From an uncultured Chitinophagaceae bacterium (GTDB lineage: Bacteria > Bacteroidota > Bacteroidia > Chitinophagales > Chitinophagaceae): a DNA stretch of 64,000 nucleotides. Below, one piece after another: positions 62,560 to 64,000 of this stretch. The stretch covers positions 668,720-732,719 of the forward strand of contig CALCII010000013.1 of NCBI GenBank assembly GCA_937907395.1, in the 5' to 3' direction. Every line of letters starts with the position of its first letter. The stretch's first letter is position 1. A program made the translations under genes and the position numbers. The notes beneath the pieces are model-generated. The model did no database searches and was not told the origin of the DNA. It worked only from the letters and a program-made list of their open reading frames with translations.

Positions 62560-63753
62560 GGCTGCATATTCTTTCATATAGCTATAAGGTTCTGTAAGAG
62601 TGCCTTTGTTTAAAATTGTTGCATGGGTGATCATCTCTGAATTTCCTTTCACTAAATCCTCCAACACATACTTGATCAGTTGCTCACCAAAATAACGTGA
62701 AGCATCCCTCGGTAGTTCATTAGGCAGGTTCCCAATAGCCATAATGTCAACAGAATCCGGCAGGTAAGGGGCCGTTTTTTCTAATGTGTTTTTATCAACA
62801 CCATAAACCGGATCGGCAATGGAAGAATCACCGCAGTTAACAGGAACAGATCCTTTTTCATCGTTAGTAATATCAGCAATGGATTGAATACGGAACGATT
62901 CATTTTTAAAATCTTCTATGCTGAATAAAGGTGGTACCTGGTGGTCCCAGTACACACCGTTCATGAGAATATCGGTTTGCCTGGTAAAAGGTCCGAAGCT
63001 GCATTTGTATTGATCCGGGTGATAATGAAAATTTTCACGGTTGTAGGTACCATCATCGGCACGTTCATACAAATCCCTTCCTTTCAAATGAACATAGACC
63101 GGGTATTCAAATGTTTTATGCAGGTAGTCGAATGGTTCCACTTCATTGATGCCCATAAGGTTCATGATTTCAAGAACACCGTGAGCCACTCTGCCAGAAC
63201 CTGTTACCGCAATTTTAATGGGCGGCAGTTTTAATCCGAAATAAGTATGAATGAGCTGGCGGTAATCACGGCATTGTATCACCCTGCCGAGTTGAAACAA
63301 TCCGGTGCGTTGCCCGTAAGCCATCATGCCGTTATGTGCACCTACCACACCTGCAAAAAAACCAAAGCCAATGATGCGCTGCCCATCCTTATGTGTGAGG
63401 CACTCATAATCGATCATGGTGATTTGCTTGCGCACCATTTCCTGCATGAGTGATCGGTTGTGTTCCTGTAGTTTTTTGGTATGGGAAAAGAAGAAATAGG
63501 TTTTATTGGGGATGAGTTGTGAACGGGGCACTTCCTTAATGCCAAATAACACATCGGCTTCTGATACATCCTCTTTTACTTCAATACCGGCGGAGATATA
63601 TTCCTGGTCGCTGAAACTTCTGTCGGGCGAAGATTGTACAATTACTTTCACATCGCCTGAATGCTGGTGAATCCATCGGCATTGTGAAGGAGTTAAAGCA
63701 ACACGGTTATCGGCAGGAATCTTTCCTTCTCTTATTAAAGCAATCGTAAGCAT
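62554..63753 (-). CDS. Saccharopine dehydrogenase/alanine dehydrogenase-like NAD(P) oxidoreductase
   Basis: 399 residues from ATG 63753 (start MLTIALIREGKIPADNRVAL). A longer frame to 63918 crosses tRNA-Leu and is rejected. The N-terminal part is the AlaDh_PNT_N-type domain (IALIREGKIPADNRVALTP; ADVLFGIKEVP; KTYFFFSHTKKLQEHN). The nucleotide-binding part holds IKIAVTGSGRVAHGVLEIMN (GxGxxxxG near 214-222). It resembles lysine-forming saccharopine dehydrogenases and the LOR domain. The reaction is probably NAD(P)-dependent reductive amination-type chemistry on an amino acid; substrate unknown. Confidence 0.82.
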   Translation of the reverse strand: MLTIALIREGKIPADNRVALTPSQCRWIHQHSGDVKVIVQSSPDRSFSDQEYISAGIEVKEDVSEADVLFGIKEVPRSQLIPNKTYFFFSHTKKLQEHNRSLMQEMVRKQITMIDYECLTHKDGQRIIGFGFFAGVVGAHNGMMAYGQRTGLFQLGRVIQCRDYRQLIHTYFGLKLPPIKIAVTGSGRVAHGVLEIMNLMGINEVEPFDYLHKTFEYPVYVHLKGRDLYERADDGTYNRENFHYHPDQYKCSFGPFTRQTDILMNGVYWDHQVPPLFSIEDFKNESFRIQSIADITNDEKGSVPVNCGDSSIADPVYGVDKNTLEKTAPYLPDSVDIMAIGNLPNELPRDASRYFGEQLIKYVLEDLVKGNSEMITHATILNKGTLTEPYSYMKEYAAL

Positions 63754-63881
63754 ATGGTTCTGAAATATCGCAGCGCAATTTAAGGATTTGAAACCGTGGG
63801 AAGTGGTGAAAAACACCTTCATTTGAAAAAAAGATGTGAATGAAACAGAAAGTTTCTGTAATATTGCCACCCGTTTTTGAG

Positions 63882-63965
63882 GCCCAGATGGCGGAACTGG
63901 TAGACGCGTCAGACTCAAAATCTGGTATCAGCAATGATGTGCAGGTTCGATTCCTGTTCTGGGCA
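63882..63965 (+). tRNA. tRNA-Leu(CAA)
   Basis: Class II tRNA. Acceptor gcccaga/tctgggc, D-arm ctggtagac, anticodon stem tcaga/tctgg with loop ctcaaaa and anticodon CAA, a long variable arm (tatcagcaatgatgt), T-arm caggttcgattcctg, and discriminator A. CCA is not encoded (acg follows), unlike tRNA-Ser at 2331-2418. Confidence 0.95.
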
Positions 63966-63967
63966 CG

Positions 63968-63998
63968 AAAGCTTCGAAATTGATTCGAAGCTTTTTTA
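63968..63998 (+). terminator. Terminator of tRNA-Leu
   Basis: A perfect 11-bp stem aaagcttcgaa / ttcgaagcttt with loop attga is followed by a T-run. Confidence 0.9.
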
Positions 63999-64000
63999 TT

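Noticed and set aside
63754..63918. N-terminal extension of the dehydrogenase gene to 63918
   Set aside because: It runs through tRNA-Leu; the domain start MLTIALIREGK lies at 63753.

Overview
The window looks like a chromosomal segment of a Bacteroidota bacterium, most likely family Chitinophagaceae. The protein families point there: TonB-dependent receptors with an N-terminal carboxypeptidase-regulatory domain, a GLPGLI protein, a TamB giant, a PorT-like barrel, an ECF sigma/anti-sigma pair beside a vWA protein, and DUF2911 and DUF1572 proteins. The promoters agree: many genes carry the Bacteroidota -7 element TAnnTTTG a few bases before the start codon. The taxonomic call is an inference from gene content, not from a marker-gene search.

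Left edge (1-2310): an AT-rich patch unlike the rest. It holds the N-terminal part of a two-component-type beta-propeller sensor running off the window, a stand-alone degenerate receiver domain, and a decayed Arm-binding domain of a phage-type integrase next to tRNA-Ser(TGA). It reads as the scar of an element inserted at that tRNA. Positions 2506-5431 follow: a secreted protein gene interrupted by an in-frame amber codon, and a phospholipase D/cardiolipin synthase-like gene.

Alpha-glucan/glycogen region (5537-24895): a CBM20-CBM20-GH77 4-alpha-glucanotransferase, glycogen synthase (glgA), ADP-glucose pyrophosphorylase (glgC), an SLC45-like sugar transporter, a secreted or periplasmic GH13 cyclomaltodextrinase/neopullulanase-like amylase and branching enzyme (glgB). 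A ROK kinase and an FHS-type sugar MFS transporter lie among them, as do a dipeptide epimerase and a TonB-receptor/GLPGLI pair. Together they can take up maltodextrin or glucose and build and remodel glycogen. No SusC/SusD pair is present.

Peptide-ligase region (25020-30248): a class-I glutamine amidotransferase, a glutathionylspermidine-synthase-like ATP-grasp protein, a YbdK/GCS2 carboxylate-amine ligase, a RimK-like ATP-grasp ligase and an esterase. I could not assign a product. This is the best candidate for an undescribed biosynthetic system.

Envelope and housekeeping region (30304-63998): a large TonB receptor, ribBA, tamB, a small outer-membrane barrel, an AONS-like PLP enzyme, a DUF1572 protein, gamma-glutamyltransferase, an M14 peptidase, a PIG-L deacetylase, a sodium:solute symporter preceded by two tiny membrane proteins, a lipoprotein, a DUF2911 protein, the sigma/anti-sigma/vWA group, xerD, a YkgJ-type cysteine-cluster protein, prfC, a MacB-type permease, tsaD, trmN6, a saccharopine-dehydrogenase-like enzyme and tRNA-Leu(CAA). 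Gaps longer than 300 bases without a gene do not occur, except that 1822-2330 holds only a pseudogene, an inverted repeat and a terminator.
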